Assembly: GCA_029531795.1 (NCBI GenBank)
Contig: JAPEIS010000005.1
Coordinates: forward strand, 1,920,001-1,984,000
DNA: 64,000 nt
Direction: 5' to 3'
From: Sclerotinia nivalis
Lineage: Eukaryota; Ascomycota; Leotiomycetes; Helotiales; Sclerotiniaceae
Under the pieces are notes generated by a model. It was not told where the DNA came from. It made no database searches and saw only the letters and a list, made by a program, of their open reading frames with translations. This document shows positions 33,474-45,589 of this stretch, piece after piece; position 1 is the stretch's first letter; every line of letters starts with the position of its first letter. Both the position numbers and the translations under genes were made by a program.

Positions 33474-36299
33474 ATGTTCGCAGGCTATCAAAGCCAGCAA
33501 GCAATAGCTATCCCGCCAAATTCAACATACCCCTCAACGTCATCGATTCCCCCTCCCATTGTCCCACCTAGCTGCCCCGATGATGTTCGGAGACAATCAA
33601 CATCGGCTACTACTGCAGCTCCTACTGGACTGAATGCGAGGTCATGTGTTACATGCCGCAGACGAAAGGTTAAATGCGACAAAAGGGTGCCTTGCTCGAA
33701 TTGCACCAAGGCGCAATCACAGTGTGTATTTCCGGCACCGGGGCGCGCCCCTAGACGCCCCAGAGCTGGAGAAAAGCCGGTCAGCGATCGAGAAGCAGAA
33801 CTTTTGAAGAGACTTAGAAGATTGGAAGGGGTTGTGGAAGAACTCAGCGGACAAGTAGAGGTGGAACATTCGAAGGCTTCACCATCAAGCGATCATTCCT
33901 CCCCGCACAACAATGTCGAGTCGAACGGCGGGTCTCCTGATAAAGCTTCGAAAGTCAAAACAACTGGGATAAACGAAGACAATGGCATTAAAAAGGGGTC
34001 TCTTGCAAGACCTTTCAACATGGCCCTTGCACCTCCGAAAAATGCATTTACCGTGGAAGAAGGAATAGGGCGCTTGGTATTGGATTCAGGAAAGAGTCAA
34101 TATGTTTCAAATCCATTTTGGGCAGAATTATCTCAGGAGATAGCCGAGCTTCGCGCCATGTTCGATGAGGACGGAGAGGATACTGATGGAGACTCCCCCA
34201 TTCCAGCACCATCTTCCATTACCCAACCAGACCATCAGAGTTTTGTGATGGGTTATAGCTCTGCAGATGTCGATATGAAGGCTTTGCATCCTTTGCCTTC
34301 TCAAATACCTTTTTACTGGTCAACATTTTTGGAGAACGTAATGCCACTGGTTAAGCTTCTCCATGTGCCTACGATGGGGAAGATCATCAAGGAGGTTCAA
34401 CACAATTTAGATACCATCAGCAAGAGCACAGAAGCCTTGATGTTCTCTATATACTTTGCAACTATCATTTCTATGTCAGATGAAGAGGTTTGTAGTATTC
34501 ATTTCTACTCCTAGAATAAACTTCGTTGATACGAGCTATGGCTGACATTTGACAAGGTTGCTACCAATTTCGGGGTAGAGAAAGAAACTTTGGTTAGAAA
34601 GTATCGATTTGGCACCGAGCAAGCCCTTGCCAGGGCAGGCTTCCTCAGTACAAACGAAATCATGACTGTGCAAGCATTTGTACTATTCTTGACTTGCGTT
34701 CGCAGACATGACGATACTCGATTCGCATGGTCATTAACTGGACTTGTTATGAGGATTGGTCAATCACTTGGTGAGTCCCTATGCCCCTTTTTCTTCGGCT
34801 CAAATTCTAACAAGATTAGGGTTGCATCGTGATGGAGAGAAGTTTGGATTATCCCCCTATGATACGGAAATGCGGAGACGACTCTGGTGGCAAATATGTG
34901 TTCTAGACGTAAGGGCATCCGAGGACCATGGCTCTGACCCTTCAATATATGATCATACATTTGATACCAAATTTCCACTTTCGATAAATGATACAGACTT
35001 AGATCCTGATGCAAAAGAACCGCCACAACCTCGAGAAGGAGTCTCGGAGATGACATTCGTTCTTATTAGGTTCGAAATATGTGCTTTGTCGAAGCGCCTT
35101 CAATACACCCCTCCAGGTCGTGGTCCTTGCCCTTCGGGAAACCCAGTAAGCCTTACACTTGAGCAGAAAGAGGAGTTGATTAAGGAGACCTCTGTTCGAC
35201 TAGAGGAAAAATATCTCAAATACTGTGAGAACGCCGGTCCTCTATATGTAAGTGATGGCTTTTCTTGGTGCTTTATCTTAGCTGGTTCTACTATAAAGGC
35301 GGTGCAAAATCACTGGCTCCCCGCATATTCTTATAATTTCATTGCGTTGTTTGTTTACTGATATTGGAAATTGCAGTGGGTAGCAGGTACAATAGCACGT
35401 CTCATCTTTGCAAAGATGTCATTAATAATCTATCATCCATTGATCCAGCCGGGTAGGCCTCAGTGCTTATCTCCACATACTAAAGATCGTCTTCTCAAGT
35501 CGTCTATCGAAATCATTGAGTATTCGAGAATATTAGAAACCGAGGCCAGTACCAAGAAATGGGGTTGGCTATTCCGCACTTATGTATGTATATTGAATAT
35601 GTTGAATCTCTGGGTATCAAACACTACTGACTTACGTGTCTATAGGTACAATGGCATGCCATTGCCTTCATTCTTGGCGAACTCTCCATCCGGAAAAATT
35701 CTCCGCTTGTGGAGCGAGCCTGGCAAGCAATTGACAGTGCATTTGATGATTGGAGCGACGCTGTCGGCAGCAGCAAACGCGGCATGTTTTGGCAACCCAT
35801 GCGAAAGCTCATGGCAAGAGCTCGTAGAAAGCGAGAAGAGAACATGACTTCGATGGAAGAAGAAAACGATAAAGATCATTGGGAAGGAGCCCCTCACGAT
35901 TGTCTTGTGGCCATGCGCAGAACTCAAGCGCTCATGAATGGTCAGGCCGATTCACCACCAGTGGAAGCGGAACAACCTCAGAACTACCAAGACCAACAAC
36001 AAAGTCACAGCAATGATTTCGACACAAATGTTTCTCCCCAGGTAGTGGGTATGGGCATGCTAGCCCCTGAGCAGGTACAACTTCAACTTCAGATACAGCA
36101 ACAGCAACAGCAATTACAAGGCCAAAATCAAATACCCTGGTTAATGGATGATAATGCATTATTGGATCTTGATATGAATGCCCTTAATGGTGATGTTACT
36201 TGGAGTGGTTGGGATGATTTGGCTAGAGATTTTCAAATTCAGACAGGACAACAAGTACCGGATGCAAATGCCTTGGGAGGTGCGGGAAATTGGTGGTAA
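33474..36299 (+). CDS. Zn(II)2Cys6 fungal transcription factor
   Basis: Five exons (33474-34487, 34557-34770, 34820-35247, 35377-35583, 35646-36299) give 838 residues. The binuclear zinc cluster is complete: Cys58, 61, 68, 74, 77 and 84 (CVTCRRRKVKC...CSNC...C). A linker and a leucine-rich coiled stretch (EAELLKRLRRLEGVVEELSG, about 107-126) suggest dimerisation. The middle and C-terminal parts match the fungal-specific transcription factor domain; LHRDGEKFGLSPYDTEMRRR and LWWQICVLD are its hallmark. The tail is Gln-rich (QLQIQQQQQQLQGQ) with an acidic, aromatic end (NALLDLDMNAL), plausible as an activation region. The third intron is longer (129 nt). Target genes are unknown; no metabolic cluster lies nearby. 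Confidence 0.94.
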
Positions 36300-37534
36300 C
36301 GACCTTTGATTTCCATTATTTATCACGAGTCGAATTTTTTTGGATAGACAAGTTTTCCTTCATGGAGATTCGGAGAGTAAATCATTATATTAGAGCGACG
36401 ATTTACATATAACTTGGGGGGACTCGGAGGGATTGGCGTTTATATGGGTTTGTCTGTATAGGATAATCATTTGTGGATTACGAGTGAAAGGCATTGAATT
36501 GGAGTGAATGTTTTTAAGTTAGAACGGGTTTGTATTTACAGCCTCTGATGGCTGTCCACTGGCTGATTTTTGAAAAGGATATATTTCTCGCTCATAACCT
36601 TAGTATACGATACCGGCGCTTCAGATTACTTATCGAAAGTTCGCCTTCATGTTCGTATATATTAGGATGATCTGGAGGACGCATTTCAGAGGCTGGATTT
36701 AATTAGTGTTATATACGAAGGGAGATTGAGGAATAAAGTTTTACAAGTTTAGTTGTAATCTTATAATTCTCTTCTTGAATTATGTGTAGTGATGATACAT
36801 TGATTGTGCAATGATTGTCCTCTCTTCCTCCTCTTCCTCCTCATCATCACTTGACTTGAGCTACTGTAGATGATCATTTCTGGTTCGCTATTATATCATT
36901 ACAATCACAATCACCATTTTCCATTATTCTTCCACTCGTCTTTTTCCCATGCATATTCTGCTTCTTCTTCTTCTTCTTCTTCTTCTTCTTCTTCTTCTTC
37001 TTCTTCTTCTTTCTTCATCATCATCTTAGCATTCTTCCATCATCGATTATAAATTGCGTCCGCTCCCCTTCGAGGCTCCTTTATATCGGGCACAAAAGGG
37101 GGCCGGAGGGGTAGTTTCGAATATTGGATTTGGATAGGTGGGTATTATTAGTAATTCATAACTAATCTATATAGATTGATTGATTTAATTAACGTCTATA
37201 CTGAGTCAAAGACTATCTAGGACGGTTAAGAGCTCAATCGAGCTTTTAATAGATAGTTATGGGTAGTGCTATCTAAATAGTATATAGGTTTATATATATT
37301 TTTGATAAAGAAAGTGAAAACTAATATTGGAGAGTAAAGCCCGATCTTTATATGGTATCATATATAAAGATAAAAATACTAATCAAAGCATTACACTTAT
37401 GATTTTCCAAATCCAATTCTTTTATTAATCAAATCTAAACAATCTTCCTTTATATCAACTTTTTGTTCTGTTTATAACTTCCCAATAGTTATACTTTATC
37501 TAATATCGACTTTATAGAACCCTTTAAATCATAA
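36300..37534. other. intergenic region passing into AT-rich, RIP-like DNA
   Basis: The first 800 bases hold the 3' UTR of the transcription factor and pyrimidine-rich sequence including a long CTT run. From about 37140 the base composition drops abruptly to very AT-rich, continuing to the left LTR at 37535. The AT-rich 400 bases up to the target duplication CATAA (37530-37534) appear to be an older decayed repeat into which the retroelement inserted. Confidence 0.55.
36961..37016 (+). repeat. (CTT)n microsatellite
   Basis: An uninterrupted CTT run of about seventeen units, then TTTCTTCATCATCATC. It is intergenic, about 660 bases after the transcription-factor stop codon. Confidence 0.95.
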
Positions 37535-37697
37535 TGTTACGGGTTCATCTCCCTTAACCTGCACGTGATCATGTATGCCTTAGGTATATATGTATATATT
37601 CACTTTTATATAGTTAGGTTACCTTTTTGATTTTTTTCTTTTTCTTGTAGTACAACAATAGATCAAATCTATATATACCTTTTCCTTTATTATAATA
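37535..37697 (+). repeat. 5' LTR of the Ty3/gypsy element
   Basis: 163 bp, begins TGTTAC and ends TATAATA. It aligns without gaps to the right LTR. It carries T at most places where the right copy has C. It contains CACGTGATCAT near its start. Confidence 0.93.
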
Positions 37698-38239
37698 ATT
37701 TGTATTATCTTTTCAAAGGCTTTGTTACTTTACGAAGTGATTTGGTCTTGTCAAATTATTTGTAGGTTTTTGTATTTGTTTTCGATTGCTTTTGCGTCGT
37801 TGTAATTCGCCTGCTTTTGTGCAGTTGCGTTTCTTATTTGTTTTTGTGTAGCTTCTGATCCTTGATTGTTTTTGTGCGATCGTATTTATTTGTAGGCTTT
37901 TGTGTTTGTTTTTGATTGCTTTTGTATAATCGCAAATTCTCTATCGATTACTTTGTACAATTGTAATTCTTTTTATAATGGTTTTTGGTTTTATATCTGT
38001 TGATAGTGCAACTTCTATTTCTATCGAAGGAATTCGTATCGAAATCCAATGAGTCTTTGGTTAATGGTTTACTATTATACAAATTCTAGTAGAATTGGAT
38101 GCTTTAGTGATATTAAACCTTATTGTCGATTTTAACGAATAAATTACTTATTTGAATTATATTTTCTTTATTATCGAAGATCGTTTTATTATTTAAGTTA
38201 TCTATATTGTTATTCAAATAAATAAGATCGAGGAATTCA

Positions 38240-39240
38240 AAGCGGAAAATATTGAGCTTTTTCGTATTCTAGCTGGCAAACAAGCTTAACTGGATGTTGG
38301 TAATACTACTATTAATCAGAAACCGATCACTCTTTATCAAACTTAGAAGGATCTGTTCGTTTTTAAAGACGAAAGATCTAATATTCTTGTTCGATAAAAG
38401 GATTATCAGTTTTAGAAATTGGGTTTGCAATTCTATTGAATGATTGATTTATTACTTTTTGTTTTTGAACAAAAGAAGATTAGTTATGCTATTAATCTTC
38501 TCAATGATCAAATGCGATAAAAATGTATTACAGATATTACTAGATTCGTTGACGATTTTATTTGCTTCGATTTTGCTGTTTCGTTTTTGATCAAATTGGA
38601 TAAATTATATATTTTTGTGGATATCGAAAAGAAAGTTTTGCTCAAATTCAACAAGCTTTCTATGGATCCAAAAGAATCCTTTTCGGTTTTCTTTTTTATA
38701 TTGTTTCATCTTGTTAACTTTTGCTATAAATCTGATTGCGAGATTGTTAATACGATGAAGCAAAAGGTTATAGCCCTTTTTCGAACTTTGATCATTGGTA
38801 ATTCGAATCCTTGTGTGACCGATGATGTTGATGGTTGATAAAAGAAATTCTCTATTTGGAATCAGAATCTTTGTGATACTAAATATTATAACAAAAATTC
38901 TGGTAAAGCATTTGTTGTTGATAATGATTTTATAGATCTCGATATAATGAAACAAAAGGGACAATAGAAAAAGAATCTGCAAAATAAGAAAAAGAAGTTT
39001 AATTCTGTGGTTTCTTGTAATTGTTGTGATAGAATCGATTATCTTCAAATTGATTGTTATACTATTTATGATATCAATAATAATCTTCTTTCTGATAAAC
39101 AAACTCTTGTTAATACCTTTTCCAATTGCAATACTGTTGTTTCAATTAATCCGGTTTTCGATCAATATATTATTGTTCCGGCTTTTCGAGGTACTAATAG
39201 GTTTAATAATAATCGCAATGGATTTTGAGGAGGATATACT
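38240..39240 (+). pseudogene. gag remnant of the retrotransposon
   Basis: Broken frames encode a gag-like helical region (about 38587-38838, LDKLYIFVDIEKKVLLKFN, then KESFSVFFFILFHLV) and a nucleocapsid zinc knuckle at 39016-39057 (CNCCDRIDYLQIDC), CX2CX4YX4C in place of CX2CX4HX4C. Many stops interrupt it. Confidence 0.8.
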
Positions 39241-39439
39241 GGTAATTGGGTACAAAACCAATAGTATTTGAATCAGGTATAATAGTAAGATTATATCGAG
39301 CTAAAGAAGATTATCTTTATACTCAATTCAATCAAAGAAAATCCCGAACAGGGAAAAGATTAATCTTTACGAAAAATCGCTCGTAAAGGAATATTAAGGG
39401 CAAAAAGGTAAATCGAAAAATGGATAGATATAAGTTATT

Positions 39440-42400
39440 GCAGTTTAATTCTATGAATAGTAAATCTCTATTTGTTAAAACCATTATGTTTTTTGTATAT
39501 GAAAATCCCTTTATTGTTACAAATTTTATTGATAGTAGATGCTCTGGAGAAATCTTTACTGATTGTTCTTTTGCTTTCAAATATAATATTGAAATACAAC
39601 TCTTACCTTATCTTCGCGAACTCCGATTTGCCGATGAAAAGATCGCCAACAGAATTACAGAATATTTTGTAATAGAAATCGTTATAAAGGATTACTATAA
39701 GTATTGATCCTTTTATATTATTCAATTTTTATCAAAAACGCTGTTAATTTTTGATTTACTATAATTACAATGCTACAATCCTATTATCAACTGGACGGAG
39801 ATAAATTTAATATTCTCTTCAAACTATTGCACTTTCAATTGTTTAGTGTATCATAATTCAAAGCTAATTACTATACCAACGATTCTATTTCTGATTAAGG
39901 AATAAAAAGATCTAATAAAAATTATTCTACAATAGATTGTTGATGTTATCGAACCTTTAAATAAATTCCTTACCAATTCTAATATAAAAGCTAAATGTAC
40001 AATTTATAAATACTGCTTTCTATATATCGAAGATTATCCAAAAAACGATATCGATTGTTTATCTATTCAAATACTTTCTACTTTTAAAAGAACTTCTTAT
40101 AAAAAACCTTCTATTGAAAAGATACTAAATGAAGATTACATATCACAATCTAACGATTCTTCTATTGATTTCGAATTTCAGTAGGGTTTGATGTTTAGTA
40201 TGAATCATTATCAAACAAAATATTACAAAGAATTAAATAATCAAATATAGATGATTCCCAATTGTTCATATCCAAAATCGATCTTAAAGATTGCAAATCG
40301 ATATCGATCTATTCATAATCCAAAAAACCGTTTGCTTTTGTTTTCTATTGGGGAATTCCTTATATCTATTTACAAAGATATAAATTCAAATATAAATGAT
40401 ATTTGTTAATTGCAAATTTCTAGCTTTGTTTTGTTTTGTTAATAAAATAATATTCGGATTATCCAATTGATATAGGATGAATTGAATACTATATAGAAAA
40501 TTATTAAACAAAATTATTTATAATAGATTATATTATCCTCGACATTTATAGAAGGGGATTTTCGATCGATTTTATAAAGATAAGGCAATATAATAAAGAT
40601 GCTCTTTAGAATTTCATTACAACTTTATGATTTTATATATAATTGTTATAAGTTGTTTCATTTGCAAAAAATTTCTGAAATTGATATCGACAAATTTTTA
40701 ATCAACAAACCTTCCCTTAATAATAATTAAATACAATAAAGGTTTTCTATATAATTATAAAACAAATTTTCTGTTTTTCTTCTATATTATATAGATAAGT
40801 TACTGTTTTGTCGAATTTGGGATTACAAAATTGAATTGATATTTAATAAAAAACTATCTTATTTCAAAAACTGTTTTTTATCGTCAATAGAGTTAGTAAT
40901 GGTATACAAATGACTTGATGATAATCTTTTTAAAGAATTCATTCGGGAATCGAAATCGTAGTATGCTTTTCTTTTGCTATTGATTGTTAAACCGAAAAGA
41001 GAAGTCTGTATTTGTTAAGATTATCGAGGACTAAATAATATTATTATAAAGAATCGTTATTCATTATCTATTATTTGCAAAACACTGAACATTCTTTATA
41101 ATACAAAAATTTATATCAAATTTGATATCATTGTAGTATTCAATAAATTGCGAATTGCCGAAAAGAATGAATGGAAAATTGCATTTATTATTCGTTTTGG
41201 TCTTTTTGAATCTTTGGTTATACTTTTCGATCTCTATAATACGTTTGTATCGTTTCAACATTATATCAATTATATATTTTTCGACGAATTGGATAAGTAT
41301 TGCACTGTATATCTCGATAATATTCTAATCTATTTCGATAATTTTGTAAAATATAAAGAGCATATCCGTTAAATAATTCAAAAGTTAATAAATATTGGAT
41401 TACAAATTGATATTAATAAATGCGAATTCGAAATTACGAAAATAAAGTATTTGGGTTTTATTATTATAATCGAAAACATCGAAATAGATTAAGAAAAAGT
41501 TACGATTATTACATTTTGGGAATTGTCTTTATATGTAAAGGATTTATAATGATTTTTCAATTTCGCTAATTTCTATCGATATTTTATAAAAGATTTTTCA
41601 AAGATTTATTGTTCTTTCAACAACCTCTTATGGAAGAATATTATATAGAATTGGATTGTAGATCATATAAAGGCTTTTGATACTTTAAAAAGAGCTTTCA
41701 CAATAACACTGGTTTTGGTATACTTTGATTACAAATAGAAAATTGTTTTAGAAATCGATATTTCCGATTGGGCTTTAAAAAGAGTTCTTTTATAATACAA
41801 TGATAATAACGTTTTGTATTTAATCGTTTATTTTTTATCTAAATATACAATAACAAAATGCAATTATGAAATCTACAACAAAGAACTACTCGCTATTATC
41901 AAAACAATAAAAGAATAGCGTTCAAAGTTTCAAAACTTACAAAAGGAATTCGAGATTCTCATTGATTATAAGAACTTTGAATATTTTATGATTACAAAAA
42001 CTCTCAATCAACGACAAATACAATGGTTTGAATTTCTATTTTAATATAATTTCTGTATAATTTATCGATTAGAAAACAAAGCTATTCGATTAGATATACT
42101 AAATAGAAAACACAAAGATCGACTGTATTGCTTTGATCCAAATAATAAACGTTTAAAAAATCGAGAACACGTTATCCTCCTTTAGGATTGTTTTGATAAC
42201 GATCTTTATAAGGATTTGATTGGGTATATCAATTTAGTATTAATAAAAACAATAGTATTACTTTACGATTAATCAATTGATACCTTAATCAATACAATAT
42301 ATATTAGATCCGATATTGCAAATCAATTTATTTTTATTCTTAATAATCTATTAATAATTAAATGGCCAAAAGAGCATTATAAAATCCTTCGGATCGCTAT

Positions 42401-43900
42401 ACAAAATTATTCGGTCCAAAATAATAGAATTTACTATCGGGATAAGATTTGGGTTCTATCAAACGATAAACTCAAATTCCAAATTATTTATCGAATTTAT
42501 TCTTCTGATTCTATCAGTTATTCTGGTTGAACTAAAATGATTGATCTTGTCTTTTGTACATACTGGTGGTCTAATATACATTTGGAGATCGTATCCTACA
42601 CAAAGGCCTACGAACTTTATACTCACATCAAATCATTCAAATCAGTACCTCCCAGATTTTTGAAACCATTGTCTATCCCTTTTCGTATATGATTTGATAT
42701 TTCAATCGATTATATTATACTACTCCCGGATTGTATTCGTTATAATTCTATCTATAAATATATCTTAATGATAATCTACAAACTAATCAAAATGAAACAT
42801 TTCATTGATATATATATATTAATGATAAAGAAGCTAATCGATACTTTTATCAGCTACATCTATACACTTCATAGATTTCCGGACAATATCATTTCCGATC
42901 GGAGAACGCAATTCATATCAGGATTCTGATTACAACTCTCAAAACGATTGAAAATTACCTTAAAACATTCTTCAGCTTTTCATTCTCAAATAGATAATCA
43001 AACTGAGCATATTAATTCGATTCTAGAACAGTATTTACAAGTTTTTGTTAACTATTATCAAGACAATTAATTGGATTAATTACCCTTAACCGAATTTGCA
43101 TTCAATAATTTGATCTTTGAAACAACTAATTGTTTGTCTTTCTTTGCTAATTACAGCTTTAATCTATACCTAGATATTGAATCTAATAAACTTTGCTTAT
43201 TAAATATAACTCTAACATAAAAACAAGAATTCTTTAAAAATAATAAAACTATAAATCACATGAAATATATCTTAAAACAATTTCGTACTTTTGTACAATA
43301 AGCAATTACTATTTATAAGAACTATACTAACCATCACCATTCTAACTTACCTCGCTACACAATTGATTAGAAAGTTTTTATCAATACCAAGAATATAAAG
43401 ACTTCGTACTGTTGGGAAGATAGGGGATAACAACGGTATTCAAATTAGATGAATAATATTGTATTGTATGATGAGTTGTTTTTCTTCTAAGGTTCTCTCC
43501 GTACGGAGAGGTTATATATCAAGGTGGGGTAACAACACGTGACCATGTTCCGACACGTACAAAGCAAAAAAGCTAAATAATAAATAAATCAATTTTTACA
43601 AGATTATCAAAGTTTATCCTTATACTTATCTTGTTCAATTATCTAAGAACATTAAAATCTTCCCTGTTTTCTATCATTTTCTTTTACTTCCAGCTCATAC
43701 TAATCCTTACTTTCCAGCTCAAACAACAATTAACGAATCAAAATCCCTGACTACACAGAACAGAATTTTGAAGTAGGACGATGATAAAGATAAACCTATT
43801 CAGAAATAGATATTTGAAGAAGTTCTAAATAATCATGATAAGAATGGTCATCATTATTTAATCAAATAAAAATACTACACGCTAATTTAGTAATCAATTA
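39440..43900 (+). pseudogene. pol remnant: protease, RT, RNase H, integrase, chromodomain
   Basis: Recognisable pieces in order are: protease IDSRCSGEIFTD (about 39525); RT segment FGLFESLVILFDLYN through CTVYLDNILIYFDN (41148-41372); RNase H YNNKELLAI-like sequence with an upstream Asp motif (about 41720-41910); integrase DYIILLPDCIRYN and DRRTQFISGF with AFNN downstream (about 42700-43210); a KIFPVFYHFLLLPAH-like linker (about 43640-43700); and a chromodomain-like FEEVLNNHDKNGHHYLIK (about 43812-43870). All are interrupted by stops typical of RIP. The integrase tail is split by the solo LTR at 43410-43555. Confidence 0.88.
43410..43555 (+). mobile_element. nested solo LTR, 146 bp, not RIP-degraded
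   Basis: Starts TGTTGGGAAG and ends GTTCCGACA, ends that form an imperfect TG..CA inverted repeat. It is flanked by perfect 5 bp duplications CGTAC (43405-43409 and 43556-43560). Removing it and one CGTAC rejoins the interrupted integrase tail. Unlike the surrounding DNA it keeps CpG and normal base composition (TCCGTACGGAGAGG, CACGTGACC). I infer an LTR left by recombination of a second, younger element family. Confidence 0.85.
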
Positions 43901-44195
43901 ATAATTTAAAAGATAACGAAAAAGTTTTTATCGAATATTATCGTCTTTATTTAAAGAAACCAGAGCCGCTAGCTTGAGTCCTAAAATACCCCAACACTAC
44001 TATATTGCAACCGGAACCACAGAATTTGCAATCGAAGTCATACAGCACGATTACTACACCCACTCTACAAAGATCCATTTACATCAAGATTGTTCGCTTC
44101 ACCTAAAAGTATATTATATATTATAATAATAAAGAATATAACATCATTAAAGAATATTATACATTTTTTGTTCAAAAACCTAATTGAAGAAAAAG

Positions 44196-44257
44196 ATCTA
44201 TATTTTTTCTTTATTTTTTCTTTATTTTTCTTTATTTTTCTTTATTTTTTTTAATAC
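44196..44257 (+). repeat. short tandem TTTATTTTTC repeat before the 3' LTR
   Basis: About five imperfect TTTATTTTTTC units of 10-11 bp inside the element, just upstream of the purine tract. Confidence 0.8.
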
Positions 44258-44295
44258 CCATTTAAAATCAAATGGATTTCTTGAAAAAGGAATAC

Positions 44296-44458
44296 TGTTA
44301 CAAATTCATCTCCCTTCACCTGCACGTGATCATATGTGCCTTAGGCACACATGCATACACTCACTTCTATATAGTCAGGTCACCTCCTTGACCTTCTTCT
44401 CCTCCTCGTAGTACAACAATAGATCAAACCTACACATACCTTTTCTCTCACCGTGATA
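44296..44458 (+). repeat. 3' LTR of the Ty3/gypsy element
   Basis: 163 bp, begins TGTTAC and ends GTGATA, followed by the target duplication CATAA. The ends are consistent with an ancestral TGTCAC..GTGACA inverted repeat after single C-to-T changes. It includes the hairpin-forming ATGTGCCTTAGGCACACAT. Confidence 0.93.
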
Positions 44459-45589
44459 CATAAGGATATTGATTTTACAAGATACTTCAATCCTGTATAT
44501 AGTATATCCTTTACCGAATTCTATAATAGATATATTATTAATTCGAATCATTCTATGTAGCTTCTTTAAGTATATGAATTGTTATTATTTTGATTCGAAT
44601 CGAAAAAGGTAAAGTCTGAACTTTAAAACCGAATTTGATAAATCGTGTTCGATGCCTTAGAGGGATCTTGAAGATGATTTTGTAATATATTGTTGTAGAT
44701 AATAATGTTATCCTTTGTTTTGTAATAAAAATAATATTATAGAAAGTACAATCCGATAATACGATTATCAAAAAACTAAGATCTGGCCTTTGCCATCAGC
44801 CAATTCGAAAGCAAAAAACATTACGATCGGGTGCCTCTTCCTTTTCCAATCACTACGATTTCATCAAATAACTCAAACTTAGTTTTGCAGACTCTAATAA
44901 TTAAATAAAAGAGCTGGAGGTTCGTAGAGGACACTGTGTACAGGTGTTGAGTCTTGTCCTCCAACTAATCTATATACTCAAGTAAATATATTGATACTTT
45001 GCAAATTAAAAGATCGATCAGATCAGATTAGATCAGATTAGATTAGATTAGATTATATGAGTATTTTGATTGTTTATAACTACCTACCTACCTACCTCGT
45101 ATATGAAGTGATGAGAATGAGATGCTATATCAACTAACATACTGGACGCATTTTTACTGTTGGGTTAAGGAGCGTGCATGTCTAGGTTCATGTGAATATT
45201 TGGGAAGTATATAAAGTTAAAGTGCTTTTCTACTTAGGACGAGAGTGATATGAACTGGTGTGATCATTGGAATGTAATGAATGCATAGGTAGTATGATGT
45301 GAAATTGATGTTAAAATTTATTGAATTGATCTCCCTTGATCTAGAGTATATCTCTTGAGAGTAGTTGTGAAGACGGGTTGTCAGAACGACGAAAACACAT
45401 AGATATAATATAACTCCATAATTGTCGGTTTTTACAACCAGCCATGATATAATCAATATCCCTCTGATCGCCTCATGAATCTCCGGAATTTGATCTTCCT
45501 CATGATGTTCCTTATCCCCAACGCCGGCGCTCTCTAATACCCAATAACTAAGAATGTCAGATGATCAATCGATGAATAAACTTTTCCTC
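44459..45589. other. AT-rich flank, then intergenic sequence
   Basis: 44464 to about 44800 is very AT-rich, like the sequence left of the element, and probably belongs to the same older decayed insertion target. A GATTA-type microsatellite occupies about 45013-45057. No gene is recognised. The right end is the 3' side of the Sds3-like gene. Confidence 0.5.
45013..45057 (+). repeat. GATCA/GATTA microsatellite
   Basis: Consecutive GATCA and GATTA units, about eight in total; the mixture suggests C-to-T change inside an originally uniform array. Confidence 0.85.

Larger units (their letters stand above)
37535..44458 (+). mobile_element. RIP-degraded Ty3/gypsy (chromovirus-type) LTR retrotransposon
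   Basis: A complete 6924 bp element bounded by two 163 bp LTRs and a 5 bp duplication CATAA (37530-37534, 44459-44463). Internal coding remnants run in Ty3/gypsy order and are full of stops. They are gag with a zinc knuckle whose His is now Tyr (39016-39057), protease (near 39525, active-site DSG now DSR), reverse transcriptase (41148-41372, YLDD now YLDN), RNase H (about 41700-41900), integrase (42700-43210, DRGTQF now DRRTQF) and a chromodomain-like tail (about 43795-43870). Each catalytic change named is a C-to-T or G-to-A transition. A purine tract GAAAAAGGAA precedes the right LTR. The element is dead and carries a nested solo LTR. Confidence 0.95.

Noticed and set aside
32131..44458. 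The retroelement being targeted to the nearby tRNA gene
   Set aside because: The element starts more than 5 kb from the tRNA with a protein gene between them; there is no positional relation as in Ty3 targeting.
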